Shown: positions 1 to 8,992 of the stretch, one piece after another
How positions within the stretch are numbered: the stretch's first letter is position 1
How the letters are laid out: the number at the start of each line of letters is the position of its first letter
Origin: Dehalococcoidia bacterium
Lineage (GTDB): Bacteria > Chloroflexota > Dehalococcoidia > Dehalococcoidales > E44-bin46
Length of the DNA stretch: 38,725 nucleotides
Direction: 5' to 3'
Assembly: GCA_004376105.1 (NCBI GenBank)
Contig: SOKA01000043.1
Location: 1 to 38,725, forward strand
Notes under the pieces: model-generated
What the model saw: only the letters and a program-made list of their open reading frames with translations
Told to the model about the DNA's origin: nothing
Databases searched by the model: none
Translations under genes and position numbers: made by a program

Positions 1-987
1 CTTCAGCCACGGCATCATCTGGCGCAGCTCTTTGCCCACCAGCTCAATGGGGTGTTCGGCATCCAGGCGTTTTAGGGCATTATAGACCGGGCGACCAGCC
101 TGGTTTTCTAAAATCCACTCCTTAGCAAAACTACCATCCTGAATCTCAGCCAAGATTTGCTCCATCTCATCCTTAACCATATCATCAATAATCCGCGGTC
201 CTCGAGTATAATCACCATACTCAGCAGTATCACTAACTGAGTAGCGCATATAAGATAAGCCTCCCTGATATATGAGGTCAACAATAAGCTTGAGCTCGTG
301 GCAGACTTCAAAATAGGCTATCTCTGGCTGATATCCAGCGTCAACCAGCGTCTCAAAGGCAGCCTTCACCAGGGCAGAAACCCCGCCACATAACACTGTC
401 TGCTCACCGAAGAGGTCAGTCTCAGTCTCCTCAGCGAAGGTTGTTTCTATAATGCCGGCTCGGGAGCAACCGATACCCTTGGCATAGGCAAGGGCCACAT
501 TCTTTGCCTTACCTGAAACGTCTTGATGAACCGCCACTATCGCCGGCGGTCCTGCCCCCTCGATATAAAGTTGCCTCAGTATATGACCCGGGCATTTAGG
601 AGCTATCATGTTAACATCAATGTCGGGTGGCGGGATAACCTGTCCATAATGGATATTAAAGCCGTGAGCAAACATAAGGGTATTGCCCGGGGCTAGTCCT
701 TTTTCAATTGATTGATAATAGATGTCTCGATGCAGGTTATCAGGAGCCAGCATTACAATAATATCGGCTTTTTTTGCCACTTCAACCGCCATCAGCACAT
801 CAAAGCCAGCATCCTTAGCATTCTTCCAGCCCTCACTCCCCTCAGCTTCAGCTACTATCACCTGGCAACCACTATCTCTGAGGTTTTGGGCTTGAGCATG
901 TCCCTGACTTCCATAGCCTATAACGCCAATTACCCTCCCCTCAAGCAAAGTTAGGTCGCAATCACTTTCATAATATATCTTAGCCAT
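1..987 (-). CDS. ilvC: Ketol-acid reductoisomerase, 3' end truncated by window edge
   Basis: Own translation from ATG at 987: [40 protein letters not shown]...; [17 protein letters not shown] Rossmann motif and [19 protein letters not shown] catalytic segment; AGGAGAT ribosome site upstream. Open to the window edge so absent from the ORF track. Confidence 0.96.
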   Translation of the reverse strand, partial: MAKIYYESDCDLTLLEGRVIGVIGYGSQGHAQAQNLRDSGCQVIVAEAEGSEGWKNAKDAGFDVLMAVEVAKKADIIVMLAPDNLHRDIYYQSIEKGLAPGNTLMFAHGFNIHYGQVIPPPDIDVNMIAPKCPGHILRQLYIEGAGPPAIVAVHQDVSGKAKNVALAYAKGIGCSRAGIIETTFAEETETDLFGEQTVLCGGVSALVKAAFETLVDAGYQPEIAYFEVCHELKLIVDLIYQGGLSYMRYSVSDTAEYGDYTRGPRIIDDMVKDEMEQILAEIQDGSFAKEWILENQAGRPVYNALKRLDAEHPIELVGKELRQMMPWLK

Positions 988-1124
988 AATTTATCATCTC
1001 CTTTATTTTAATTTATTAACGCTAACTAGTGCTCTGAAGTAAGGGAAGATGGAGAAATACAGGTTTTAGAGAGGATTTTCACCTTAATTTTAAGCCCTTT
1101 CAAGCTTCCCCCGATAAATGAGCT

Positions 1125-1670
1125 TTAAGTTTTTTGCCTTTTGGCCTGAGCTTTGGATGACCTTTTTCCCACTGGTAGCCGCCCTGGACTTCCCCTGGTC
1201 ATAGCTATACGGCCAGTCCTAGTCATTTCCTTAATACCAAAACCACGAAGCAAATTAAATAAAGAATTAATTTTCTCCTCATCACCGGTAACCTCAATTA
1301 TTACCGAATCAGAGGCGACATCTACTATGTTTGCCCTAAATACATCCACAATCTGAATAATCTCGCTTCGGGTAGAGGCAGTGGCCCCTACCTTAATCAA
1401 GGCTAATTCCCGAGCCACTGTGTCATCTGCGGTAATATCAGACACCTTGACCACATTTATAATCTTATCCAACTGCTTTCTAACCTGCTCCACCATCGTG
1501 GTTGACCCATCAATTACAATAGTCATGCGCGCTAGATGAGGCAGTTCACTACGCCCCACAACAATACTCTCAATATTGAAGCCACGCCTTCGGAAAAGGC
1601 TTGCCATCCGGGTAAGCACCCCTGGCTTATCCTCTACCAAAGCAACTAAGGTGTGCTTTGTCGTGGTCAT
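1125..1670 (-). CDS. ilvN: Acetolactate synthase small (regulatory) subunit
   Basis: ACT-domain start HTLVALVEDKPGVLTRMASLFRRRGFNIESIVVG; overlaps ilvB by 4 nt. Confidence 0.95.
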   Translation of the reverse strand: MTTTKHTLVALVEDKPGVLTRMASLFRRRGFNIESIVVGRSELPHLARMTIVIDGSTTMVEQVRKQLDKIINVVKVSDITADDTVARELALIKVGATASTRSEIIQIVDVFRANIVDVASDSVIIEVTGDEEKINSLFNLLRGFGIKEMTRTGRIAMTRGSPGRLPVGKRSSKAQAKRQKT

Positions 1671-3355
1671 ACTGCTACCTCTTTCCCAGGTTCTTCAATA
1701 ATCTCAGCTAAAGCCGCCCCCGGCGGCACCATAGGATAAACATTCTCCTCTGGTTCTACCATAAAATCAATTAGGAAAGGACCTTGTTCCTCCATGGCTT
1801 GCTCAATAGCTGAAACTACTTCCTCCTTACGTTTAACCCTCAGCCCAGGAATTCCATACGCCTCAGCCACCTTTACAAAGTCTGGGCCAGCTAGTGGTGT
1901 AGCTACATATCGCCGTTTATAAAAGAGTTGCTGCCATTGCCTCACCATTCCCAGATAACCATTATTGATAATAGCTATCTTAACCGCCACTTTTTCTTGA
2001 ACTATAGTGGCTAGCTCCTGAATAGTCATCTGGAAACCCCCATCACCAGCAATACACCAAACAATATTATCAGGACAGCCTATCTTAGCCCCCATAGCCG
2101 CTGGAAGCTCAAACCCCATAGCCCCCAAACCTCCTGATGATATCAGGCTATTTGGCTTATTATACCAATAGTGCTGAGCTGCCCACATCTGGTTCTGCCC
2201 TACTCCAGTAACAATTATTGCCTCGCCCTGCGTTACCTCATATATCTTGCGAATGACAAACTGAGGCGGAAGCCCTTCACTGTCTCTAACAAATGTTAAC
2301 GGGTGTTCCTTTCGCCAATCATCAAGCTGCTGAAACCAATCAATATGCTCAGTAGAGATAATTAGTTTATTTAATGCGTTTAGAACAAGCTTCACATCAC
2401 CAACTATAGGCACATCTACACGCATATTTTTACCGATTTCGGCTGGGTCTATATCAATATGAACGATGCTGGCGTGAGGAGCAAAGGCACTCACCTTACA
2501 CGTAGCCCTATCACCAAACCTCATCCCAACAGCAATAATGAGGTCAGCCGCCTCAACCGCCATATTAGCATAAGCTGTACCGTGCATACCCAACATACCA
2601 AAACTTAGAATATGGCTCTCAGGAAAACAACTAATGCCTAATAAAGTAGTAACCACCGGTATTTGTGCTGTCTCAGCTAGCTGCTTAAGCTCAGCATAGG
2701 CTCCGGAGATAATTACCCCCCTACCAGCAATAATAAGAGGTCGCTGAGCCTCATTTATAAGCTTGGCTGCCTTCTTAATCTGCGTCGGGTGCCCCTGAAG
2801 TGTTGGCTTAGAACTAGGTAAATCCACTTTGCTCGGGTAGTGAAACTCCGCCTGCTCTATAAAAACATCTCGTGGTATATCAATAAGTACTGGACTCGGC
2901 CGACCATTCCTAGCTAGATAAAAAGCCTCCTTAACTACTTTAGCCAGGGAACCCACTTCGAGAACAAGATAGTTATGCTTGGTAATAGGCAAAGTAATAC
3001 CGGTAATATCTACCTCCTGGAAAGCATCTTTGCCAATAAGGGATCTGACTACCTGACCGGTTATAGCTACCACGGGGACTGAATCAAGGTGAGCATTGGC
3101 AATACCAGTTACTAGGTTGGTGGCTCCCGGACCAGAGGTAGCCATACATACCCCTACCTTTCCTGTGGCTCTGGCATAGCCATCAGCAGCGTGAGCAGCC
3201 CCCTGCTCATGACGCACTAGAATGTGGCGAAGCTGAGGATATTGAGGTAAAGTATCATATAGGGGTATGACAGCCCCCCCAGGGAGACCAAAGATAACCT
3301 CTACCCCCTCTTTTACCAAGCTCTCACATAGAATCTGGGCACCTGTCATCTTCAT
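1667..3355 (-). CDS. ilvB: Acetolactate synthase large subunit (ThDP-dependent)
   Basis: 562 aa; EGVEVIFGLPGGAVIPLYD, HEQGAAHAADGYARATGKVGVC, ThDP motif GDGGFQMTIQELAT...NNGYLGMVRQWQ. Confidence 0.96.
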   Translation of the reverse strand: MKMTGAQILCESLVKEGVEVIFGLPGGAVIPLYDTLPQYPQLRHILVRHEQGAAHAADGYARATGKVGVCMATSGPGATNLVTGIANAHLDSVPVVAITGQVVRSLIGKDAFQEVDITGITLPITKHNYLVLEVGSLAKVVKEAFYLARNGRPSPVLIDIPRDVFIEQAEFHYPSKVDLPSSKPTLQGHPTQIKKAAKLINEAQRPLIIAGRGVIISGAYAELKQLAETAQIPVVTTLLGISCFPESHILSFGMLGMHGTAYANMAVEAADLIIAVGMRFGDRATCKVSAFAPHASIVHIDIDPAEIGKNMRVDVPIVGDVKLVLNALNKLIISTEHIDWFQQLDDWRKEHPLTFVRDSEGLPPQFVIRKIYEVTQGEAIIVTGVGQNQMWAAQHYWYNKPNSLISSGGLGAMGFELPAAMGAKIGCPDNIVWCIAGDGGFQMTIQELATIVQEKVAVKIAIINNGYLGMVRQWQQLFYKRRYVATPLAGPDFVKVAEAYGIPGLRVKRKEEVVSAIEQAMEEQGPFLIDFMVEPEENVYPMVPPGAALAEIIEEPGKEVAV

Positions 3356-3373
3356 AATAGCCTTGTCCTCTTT

Positions 3374-3481
3374 TTAAGACCTTCGTCGAGCTTTATTTCC
3401 GCACCTGTTCACACGGACGTGTCCTTTTTTATCAACCACCAGCCCTGCTTCTCTCAATTTTTCTTTTCCCTCTTCACTCAT
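3374..3481 (-). CDS. Small ORF (35 aa) between ilvD and ilvB, unknown function
   Basis: ATG at 3481, TAA at 3374-3376: MSEEGKEKLREAGLVVDKKGHVRVNRCGNKARRRS; fills the ilvD-ilvB gap and ends 18 nt before the ilvB start; absent from the ORF track (below length cutoff). Confidence 0.45.
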   Translation of the reverse strand: MSEEGKEKLREAGLVVDKKGHVRVNRCGNKARRRS

Positions 3482-3530
3482 CCTTGAGATTTAGCCACTC
3501 CTTCTTACCACCTACAGGCAACAGCGGCTG

Positions 3531-5210
3531 TTACCGACCAAACACAGCTCCGGTGCTAGCTGAAGATACCATCTCGGCGTAGCGCCTGAGATAGCCTGTT
3601 TTCACCCTAGGCTCAAACTCAGCTAACTGGGTCAAACGCTCAGATACTTCTTTGTCACTAAGCTCAACCTCAAGCTTATGATTAGGGATATCAATCCTAA
3701 TCATGTCCCCATCACTTAAGGCAGCAATAGGTCCCCGGCTAGCTGCCTCAGGGGAGACATGACCAATAGCCGCACCACGAGTTGCCCCGGAAAAACGCCC
3801 ATCAGTTATAAGGGCTACCTCTCTATCCATACCCATACCGCTCAGAAGTGCGGTAGGGGTGAGCATCTCTCTCATCCCAGGCCCTCCTTTAGGTCCTTCG
3901 TAACGAATAACTACCACATCACCCGACTTTATGCTGCCACCCATAATGGCTGCTGTGGCTTCCTCCTCAGAGTCAAATACCTTAGCTGGACCTCGATGAA
4001 CCATCATTTCAGGAACCACCGCTGCTCTCTTCACCACGGCACCATCCGGCGCCAGGTTACCAAAAAGTATAGCAATGCCCCCTGTAGTTGAGTAAGCATT
4101 GGCAATAGAGTGAATCACTTCTTTATCCACAAACCGGCTGCCAGTGATAATTCCAGCCACCGATTTTCCCGATACTGTTCTTGACTCTAGATTTAATAAT
4201 CCTTCTAGCTCCTTCATCACTGCGACTATGCCACCAGCACTGTCCAAATCCTCAAGGTAATGGTCACCGGCAGGACTCAGCTTACACAGATAAGGAGTGC
4301 GCTTACTTATCTCATTTAACATCGGCAGAGGGAAATCAACCCCTGCCTCGTGAGCTATAGCCATAAGGTGCAAAACTGAATTAGTGCTACCACCTAATGC
4401 CATATCAACAGCAAAGGCATTACGAATGGAATCTTTATTTATAATATCCCGGGGACGAATATCACTAGCTAACAATTCTATAACCTGCCGTCCTGCCTCT
4501 TTAGCTAACTGCATTCGCCTGGCATCAATAGCCGGGATAGTGCCGTTACCTGGTAGTCCCATTCCCAGGGCTTCGGTTAAGCAATTCATAGTATTGGCGG
4601 TGAACATTCCAGCACAGCTACCGCGACCGGGGCAAGCAACCTCCTCCAACTGCTCCAACTCCTCCTGACCCATTTCTCCTTTGACTACCCTACCTACTGC
4701 CTCAAAGACAGAACTGAGATCAACATGCTTAACCCCACTGTTACTACTCAGTCGCCCCGCCAGCATGGGACCACCGCTAATGAAGATAGCCGGTAGGTTC
4801 AGCCTCACCGCTGCCATAAGCATGCCAGGGATTATTTTGTCGCAATTAGGGATAAAGACTAAGCCATCAAAGGCATGAGCCTCAGCTACTATTTCCACCG
4901 AGTCAGCTATTAGTTCTCGGCTGGGCAGACTATATTTCATACCTGGGTGGTTCATAGCAATGCCGTCACATACGGCAATGGTATTAACCTCAAAGGGAAC
5001 ACCCCCTCCACTTCGCACCCCTGCTTTCACTGCCTGGGCAATATCTCGCAGATGTATATGTCCAGGGATGATCTCACTAAAGCTATTAATAATGCCTATA
5101 AAAGGCTTATCCATTTCCGTACTCGCCCAGCCTACAGCGTGTAACAAAGACCGGTGCGGAGCCCGCTCCACGCCCCTCTTAACCACATCGCTTTTCATAC
5201 TTTCGCCCAT
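3531..5210 (-). CDS. ilvD: Dihydroxy-acid dehydratase
   Basis: 559 aa; [60 protein letters not shown]. Confidence 0.97.
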   Translation of the reverse strand: MGESMKSDVVKRGVERAPHRSLLHAVGWASTEMDKPFIGIINSFSEIIPGHIHLRDIAQAVKAGVRSGGGVPFEVNTIAVCDGIAMNHPGMKYSLPSRELIADSVEIVAEAHAFDGLVFIPNCDKIIPGMLMAAVRLNLPAIFISGGPMLAGRLSSNSGVKHVDLSSVFEAVGRVVKGEMGQEELEQLEEVACPGRGSCAGMFTANTMNCLTEALGMGLPGNGTIPAIDARRMQLAKEAGRQVIELLASDIRPRDIINKDSIRNAFAVDMALGGSTNSVLHLMAIAHEAGVDFPLPMLNEISKRTPYLCKLSPAGDHYLEDLDSAGGIVAVMKELEGLLNLESRTVSGKSVAGIITGSRFVDKEVIHSIANAYSTTGGIAILFGNLAPDGAVVKRAAVVPEMMVHRGPAKVFDSEEEATAAIMGGSIKSGDVVVIRYEGPKGGPGMREMLTPTALLSGMGMDREVALITDGRFSGATRGAAIGHVSPEAASRGPIAALSDGDMIRIDIPNHKLEVELSDKEVSERLTQLAEFEPRVKTGYLRRYAEMVSSASTGAVFGR

Positions 5211-5221
5211 TCCCTTACCTC

Positions 5222-5251
5222 AATAATTAAAAACCGCCCCTCTGGGGACGG
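5222..5251 (-). terminator. Intrinsic terminator/attenuator-like hairpin just upstream of ilvD
   Basis: Minus strand CCGTCCCC-AGA-GGGGCGG followed by TTTTTAATTATT; 5234-5251 stem-loop, T-rich tract 5222-5233. Confidence 0.65.
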
Positions 5252-5290
5252 ACTAAAACTCTAAAATCCTAGCTTCAACCCCATTGACAA

Positions 5291-5319
5291 AACATAACAT
5301 AGCACTCATTTATTGTCAA
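5291..5319 (-). promoter_or_regulatory. Sigma70-type promoter candidate upstream of ilvD leader
   Basis: Minus strand TTGACA (5319-5314), 17-nt spacer, TATGTT (5296-5291). Confidence 0.5.
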
Positions 5320-5335
5320 GCTAACTCCCATATAA

Positions 5336-5770
5336 TTAGCCTTCCATAGCTCTTATCTTATTTAGCCTCGGCAAGTGTCTTCCACCCTCAAACTCGCTGG
5401 TAAGATAAGCCTCAACGATTTCAGGTATTATATCTTGCTCCTGCTCCACCCCCAAACAAAGGATATTGGCATCATTGTGCTGACGAGCTCGGCGAGCGCT
5501 GAAGGCATCACGACATAGAGCAGCTCTTATTCCCTTAACCTTATTAGCTGCCATACTCATACCAATACCAGTATCGCATATCAAAATACCTTGCTCAAAA
5601 TAACCCGTGGTTACCGCTTCAGCTACCTTTTTAGCAATGTCAGGGTAGTCTACCGACTCAGCGGTATAACAGCCAAAGTCCTCATAAGCATACCCCATTT
5701 CAGTAATTAGCTTCATAATAAATTGCTTGAGATTCAGCCCCTTGTGGTCACAGCCAATAGCAATACGCAC
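5336..5770 (-). CDS. rpiB: Ribose 5-phosphate isomerase B
   Basis: MRIAIGCDHKGLNLK...YPDIAKKVAEAV...GILICDTGIGMSMAANKVKGIRAALC...HNDANILCLG. Confidence 0.95.
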   Translation of the reverse strand: MRIAIGCDHKGLNLKQFIMKLITEMGYAYEDFGCYTAESVDYPDIAKKVAEAVTTGYFEQGILICDTGIGMSMAANKVKGIRAALCRDAFSARRARQHNDANILCLGVEQEQDIIPEIVEAYLTSEFEGGRHLPRLNKIRAMEG

Positions 5771-5773
5771 TAC

Positions 5774-6418
5774 TCAGCCTCCTTTCCTAAACACAATGCT
5801 CCCGCATACCTGCTTGAGCTCTTTCCTGGCTATAGCACCTTCCCGCAAAACTACAGGCGTTTCCTTGGTTACATCAACTATGGTAGATTCCCTACCACCT
5901 GGGCACCTGCCACCATCAATAACCAAATCTATTTTATCACCAAACTGAGAATAGACCTCGTTAGCAGTCGCTGCACTTGGCTTACCACTCAGATTAGCAC
6001 TTGTGCCGACAATAGGTGCCCCCAGACCTTCAGCCAGGGCAACAGGAATAGGATGAGCCGGAATGCGAATGGCTACAGTTATACCCCCGGCAGTGATAAT
6101 ATCGGGGACTGAGTTAGACTTATGTAAAACTAAAGTCAAGGCACCAGGTAGGAATTTTTTAGCCAAGAGCCAGGCAATTTGCGGCACAGGCTCAGCAACC
6201 TCACTTATCTGTGATGTACGAGCTAGCAACAAAGGGAGCGCTATATTCTGCGGTCGCCCTTTCACTCGATAAACCCGCTCCACTGCCTGTTGATTACTAG
6301 CGCAAGCCCCCAAGCCATAGACGGTATCGGTAGGAAAGGCAACTATCCCCCCTTGCTTAAGAATAGAAATACCCTCCTCAACCTGTTTTTGGATATCCGA
6401 AGGCAGTTTATCTAACAT
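5774..6418 (-). CDS. tsaC: L-threonylcarbamoyladenylate synthase (Sua5/YwlC/TsaC family)
   Basis: GGIVAFPTDTVYGLGACA, KGRPQNIALPLLL, PIVGTSANLSGKPSAAT, GRCPGGRESTIVDV. Confidence 0.93.
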   Translation of the reverse strand: MLDKLPSDIQKQVEEGISILKQGGIVAFPTDTVYGLGACASNQQAVERVYRVKGRPQNIALPLLLARTSQISEVAEPVPQIAWLLAKKFLPGALTLVLHKSNSVPDIITAGGITVAIRIPAHPIPVALAEGLGAPIVGTSANLSGKPSAATANEVYSQFGDKIDLVIDGGRCPGGRESTIVDVTKETPVVLREGAIARKELKQVCGSIVFRKGG

Positions 6419-6522
6419 TACCCTGACTACCTACTAAGGATGGTTTTCCTCTTGACGATAGTATATCACAGTGTTATGTCAGCCCCAAACACCCCAGCGA
6501 CTACATACGGCAACTCGGCGAG

Positions 6523-6657
6523 GCTTTGAGTTTAGCTTCTCAAGCGCTCATGCTCTTAACGGCTTGTGGCTCACTGAAGGATGAGTTCATTGTTTATTCT
6601 CTGGTTTTTGGTGGGTTACGAGTAAGCGAGCTAAAGCATCTTCGAAGAAGCTGGTAA
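6523..6657 (+). pseudogene. Remnant of a tyrosine recombinase/integrase (catalytic Arg region only)
   Basis: Plus-strand open frame ALSLASQALMLLTACGSLKDEFIVYSLVFGGLRVSELKHLRRSW*, with the GLRVSELxxLR motif of XerC/D-type integrases; no surrounding full-length ORF. Confidence 0.6.
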
Positions 6658-6739
6658 ATTAGAGGAGAGGACGATAACCGCCCCTTCAAGGGAGAGGGAT
6701 TTTATACGACATTATGGGGGATACTATAATAACAATATC

Positions 6740-8992
6740 CTATTTTTCCACCCACTTTTCAACCTGGAGCAAAGTAGTGTTGGTGCAGAATGCACCAGCT
6801 GGTGATTTGGCATCCTTGGTCAGTACATTGGCGCAGCCGCCGTGGTCTATCCCTTTTTCATCGGGGTCATACCAAGCACCCTGCGGGATATTCACTACAC
6901 CGGGCATTATCCTTTGTGTAACCTCAGCCGGGAGAACCGTTTGTCCCCGGTCATTATAGACTCGAACCAAGTCCCCGTTAGAGATGCCCCTAGCCTGGGC
7001 ATCAGCAGTATTTATCTGTACGCTTTGAGGAATCAGCTCTCTAAGCCAAGGTATATTGTCAAACTGACTGTGTGCCCGTCTACGAGCATGGGTGGTGACC
7101 AGTTGCAATGGATACTTCTTTGCCAGAGGGTCGTTCCGGCCCTCCCAGACCTCAATATACTTTGGAATGGGTGGAAGCTGAGGGTTATCCCAGTCGGCTA
7201 ACTCTTGAGAATATATTTCGATCTTCCCTGAAGGAGTAGGGAAAGGGTGATTCTCCAAGTCTTCGATTTGTTCCTTAAAAGCCACATAGGGCTCATCAGT
7301 TGGGAACCTATAAAGGGCCTTCTTCTTAAGCGTTTCGTAATCGGAACCTTCTCTGTCCTTGGCAAAGACCTCTCTAAATCCCTCTACTATGCCCTTTAGC
7401 CATTCCTCTTCCGTTTTATCGTTATAATCATCGATACCCATTGCCTTGGCTATTCCGCTGGCTATCTCGAGGTGAGACTTAGATTCATAAAGAGGTTCTA
7501 CAGACTTGTTTACCATACCATACCAGGGAGTAGCCCCACCACTGGTAAAATCATTTCTTTCAAAGTAGGTATTGACCGGGAGCAATATATCGGCATACTT
7601 GGCGGTAACTGTCATAAACTGCTCCTGAACAGCAATAAACTCTAGAGCCTTAAAAGCTTCTATGGCCTTGTTAGTATTTAGAACCTGGTTGACATAGTTA
7701 GTATTTGCCAGATAGAGAAGCTTGTAATCGGCAGGATAGCCACCGGCCTTGCCTTTTAATACGGCATCGGCTATCTGACCAACATTTATTTTTACACTGC
7801 TATTCGCTTTAGAGCCGCGTGCTTTAACGGTATCCCGGCGCGTCGGCCATCCCTCCTCAACCGGATTCCTGGGAGCACCCATCCGCCCCTTGGTGCGGGC
7901 TAGAAAAGGCATCTCCCCACCCCAGTACTCGCCACCCCATGACCTGCCGCCGGAACTTCCCCCGCTGATACCTATATTGCCGGTCATAGCCGATAAGGTA
8001 ATAGCAGCGCGGTGATACTGCTCCCCATAGGCAGTACGCCCCGGCGCGATGCCGGTAATCAAGGCTGCCGGCTTGGTGGTAGCGTATTCTCGGGCTAACC
8101 TTTCGATGGTAGCTGCCTTTGCGCCAGTAATGGCCTCAGCCCAGGCGGGCGTCTTTGGTTTACCGTCGTCAATGCCTAATACATAGTCCCTGAATTTCTC
8201 GAAACCTACGGTATATTTGTCGAGGAATGCTTGGTCCTGGAGGTTTTCTGTAATAATCACATAAGCCATGGCAATAAGCATGGCGGCATCAGTACAGGGG
8301 TAAATAGGTACCCATTCATCAGCGAAGGTGGCTGCGGAATCTGTATACCTTGGGTCGATAGCAATGATTCTGGCGCCTGCTTCCTTAGCCTGGGCCAAAT
8401 AGTATGGAGTATTGCAACGGTGGATTGAAACCGCCGGGTCCCACGCCCACATTATTATCAGTCGGGAGTTGAGAAGGTCGTCCCTGGTACTGTTAGTCAT
8501 ATGCGTTCCGTAGGTAGCGCATTCGGCAAAGACGCCACCCTCGTAGGAAAAAAAGCCCCAAAGTGGAGTATAACCTCCGGCCATGCAGAGTAATCTGTGC
8601 ATTGGTGCCATGGTATGGAGAGTATGTACATCAGCCAGTGAACAGAAATAGATAATAGATGCTGGGCCATAGGTATCTCTGACCCGTATTAGCTCTTTAG
8701 CCACCGTGGAAAACGCTTCGTCCCAGGAGATTCGCTCAAACTTGCCTTCGCCCCTGGCCCCCACCCTCTTCATGGGATACTTGAGGCGGTCTGGAGCATA
8801 CAGCCGCTGTCGGTAAGCACGGCATCTTAGACAAGCCCGGAATTGAGGCTCTTCTCCATCATCAGTTTCGATCCTAATAACTGCACCGTCTTTAACGTGA
8901 ACTCTGAGCAGGCACGCTCCCCCGCAGTGGCTATTACATACAGTGTAGATAACCGTTTCATTATTCTCTGTTTGTTGGTTATTTTCGCTCAT
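6740..8992 (-). CDS. Molybdopterin oxidoreductase, DMSO reductase family, no Tat signal
   Basis: 750 aa; N-terminal CNSHCGGACLLRVHVKDG...CLRCRAYRQRLYAPDRLKYPMKRVGARGEGKFERISWDEAF, C-terminal molybdopterin dinucleotide-binding segment VTTHARRRAHSQFDN...NDRGQTVLPAEVT. Confidence 0.93.
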   Translation of the reverse strand: MSENNQQTENNETVIYTVCNSHCGGACLLRVHVKDGAVIRIETDDGEEPQFRACLRCRAYRQRLYAPDRLKYPMKRVGARGEGKFERISWDEAFSTVAKELIRVRDTYGPASIIYFCSLADVHTLHTMAPMHRLLCMAGGYTPLWGFFSYEGGVFAECATYGTHMTNSTRDDLLNSRLIIMWAWDPAVSIHRCNTPYYLAQAKEAGARIIAIDPRYTDSAATFADEWVPIYPCTDAAMLIAMAYVIITENLQDQAFLDKYTVGFEKFRDYVLGIDDGKPKTPAWAEAITGAKAATIERLAREYATTKPAALITGIAPGRTAYGEQYHRAAITLSAMTGNIGISGGSSGGRSWGGEYWGGEMPFLARTKGRMGAPRNPVEEGWPTRRDTVKARGSKANSSVKINVGQIADAVLKGKAGGYPADYKLLYLANTNYVNQVLNTNKAIEAFKALEFIAVQEQFMTVTAKYADILLPVNTYFERNDFTSGGATPWYGMVNKSVEPLYESKSHLEIASGIAKAMGIDDYNDKTEEEWLKGIVEGFREVFAKDREGSDYETLKKKALYRFPTDEPYVAFKEQIEDLENHPFPTPSGKIEIYSQELADWDNPQLPPIPKYIEVWEGRNDPLAKKYPLQLVTTHARRRAHSQFDNIPWLRELIPQSVQINTADAQARGISNGDLVRVYNDRGQTVLPAEVTQRIMPGVVNIPQGAWYDPDEKGIDHGGCANVLTKDAKSPAGAFCTNTTLLQVEKWVEK

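Noticed and set aside
712-954. Plus-strand ORFs listed opposite ilvC, ilvD, nadA, cysK and hydrogenase genes
   Set aside because: They are antisense to strongly supported genes, have no recognisable domains and no ribosome sites; typical shadow ORFs.
5255-5284. Leader peptide MGLKLGF upstream of the ilvD attenuator
   Set aside because: Its ATG coincides with the predicted transcription start, has no ribosome site and only two Leu codons; too weak to claim.
6740-8992. Selenocysteine-containing molybdoenzyme
   Set aside because: No in-frame TGA; the ORF is continuous.
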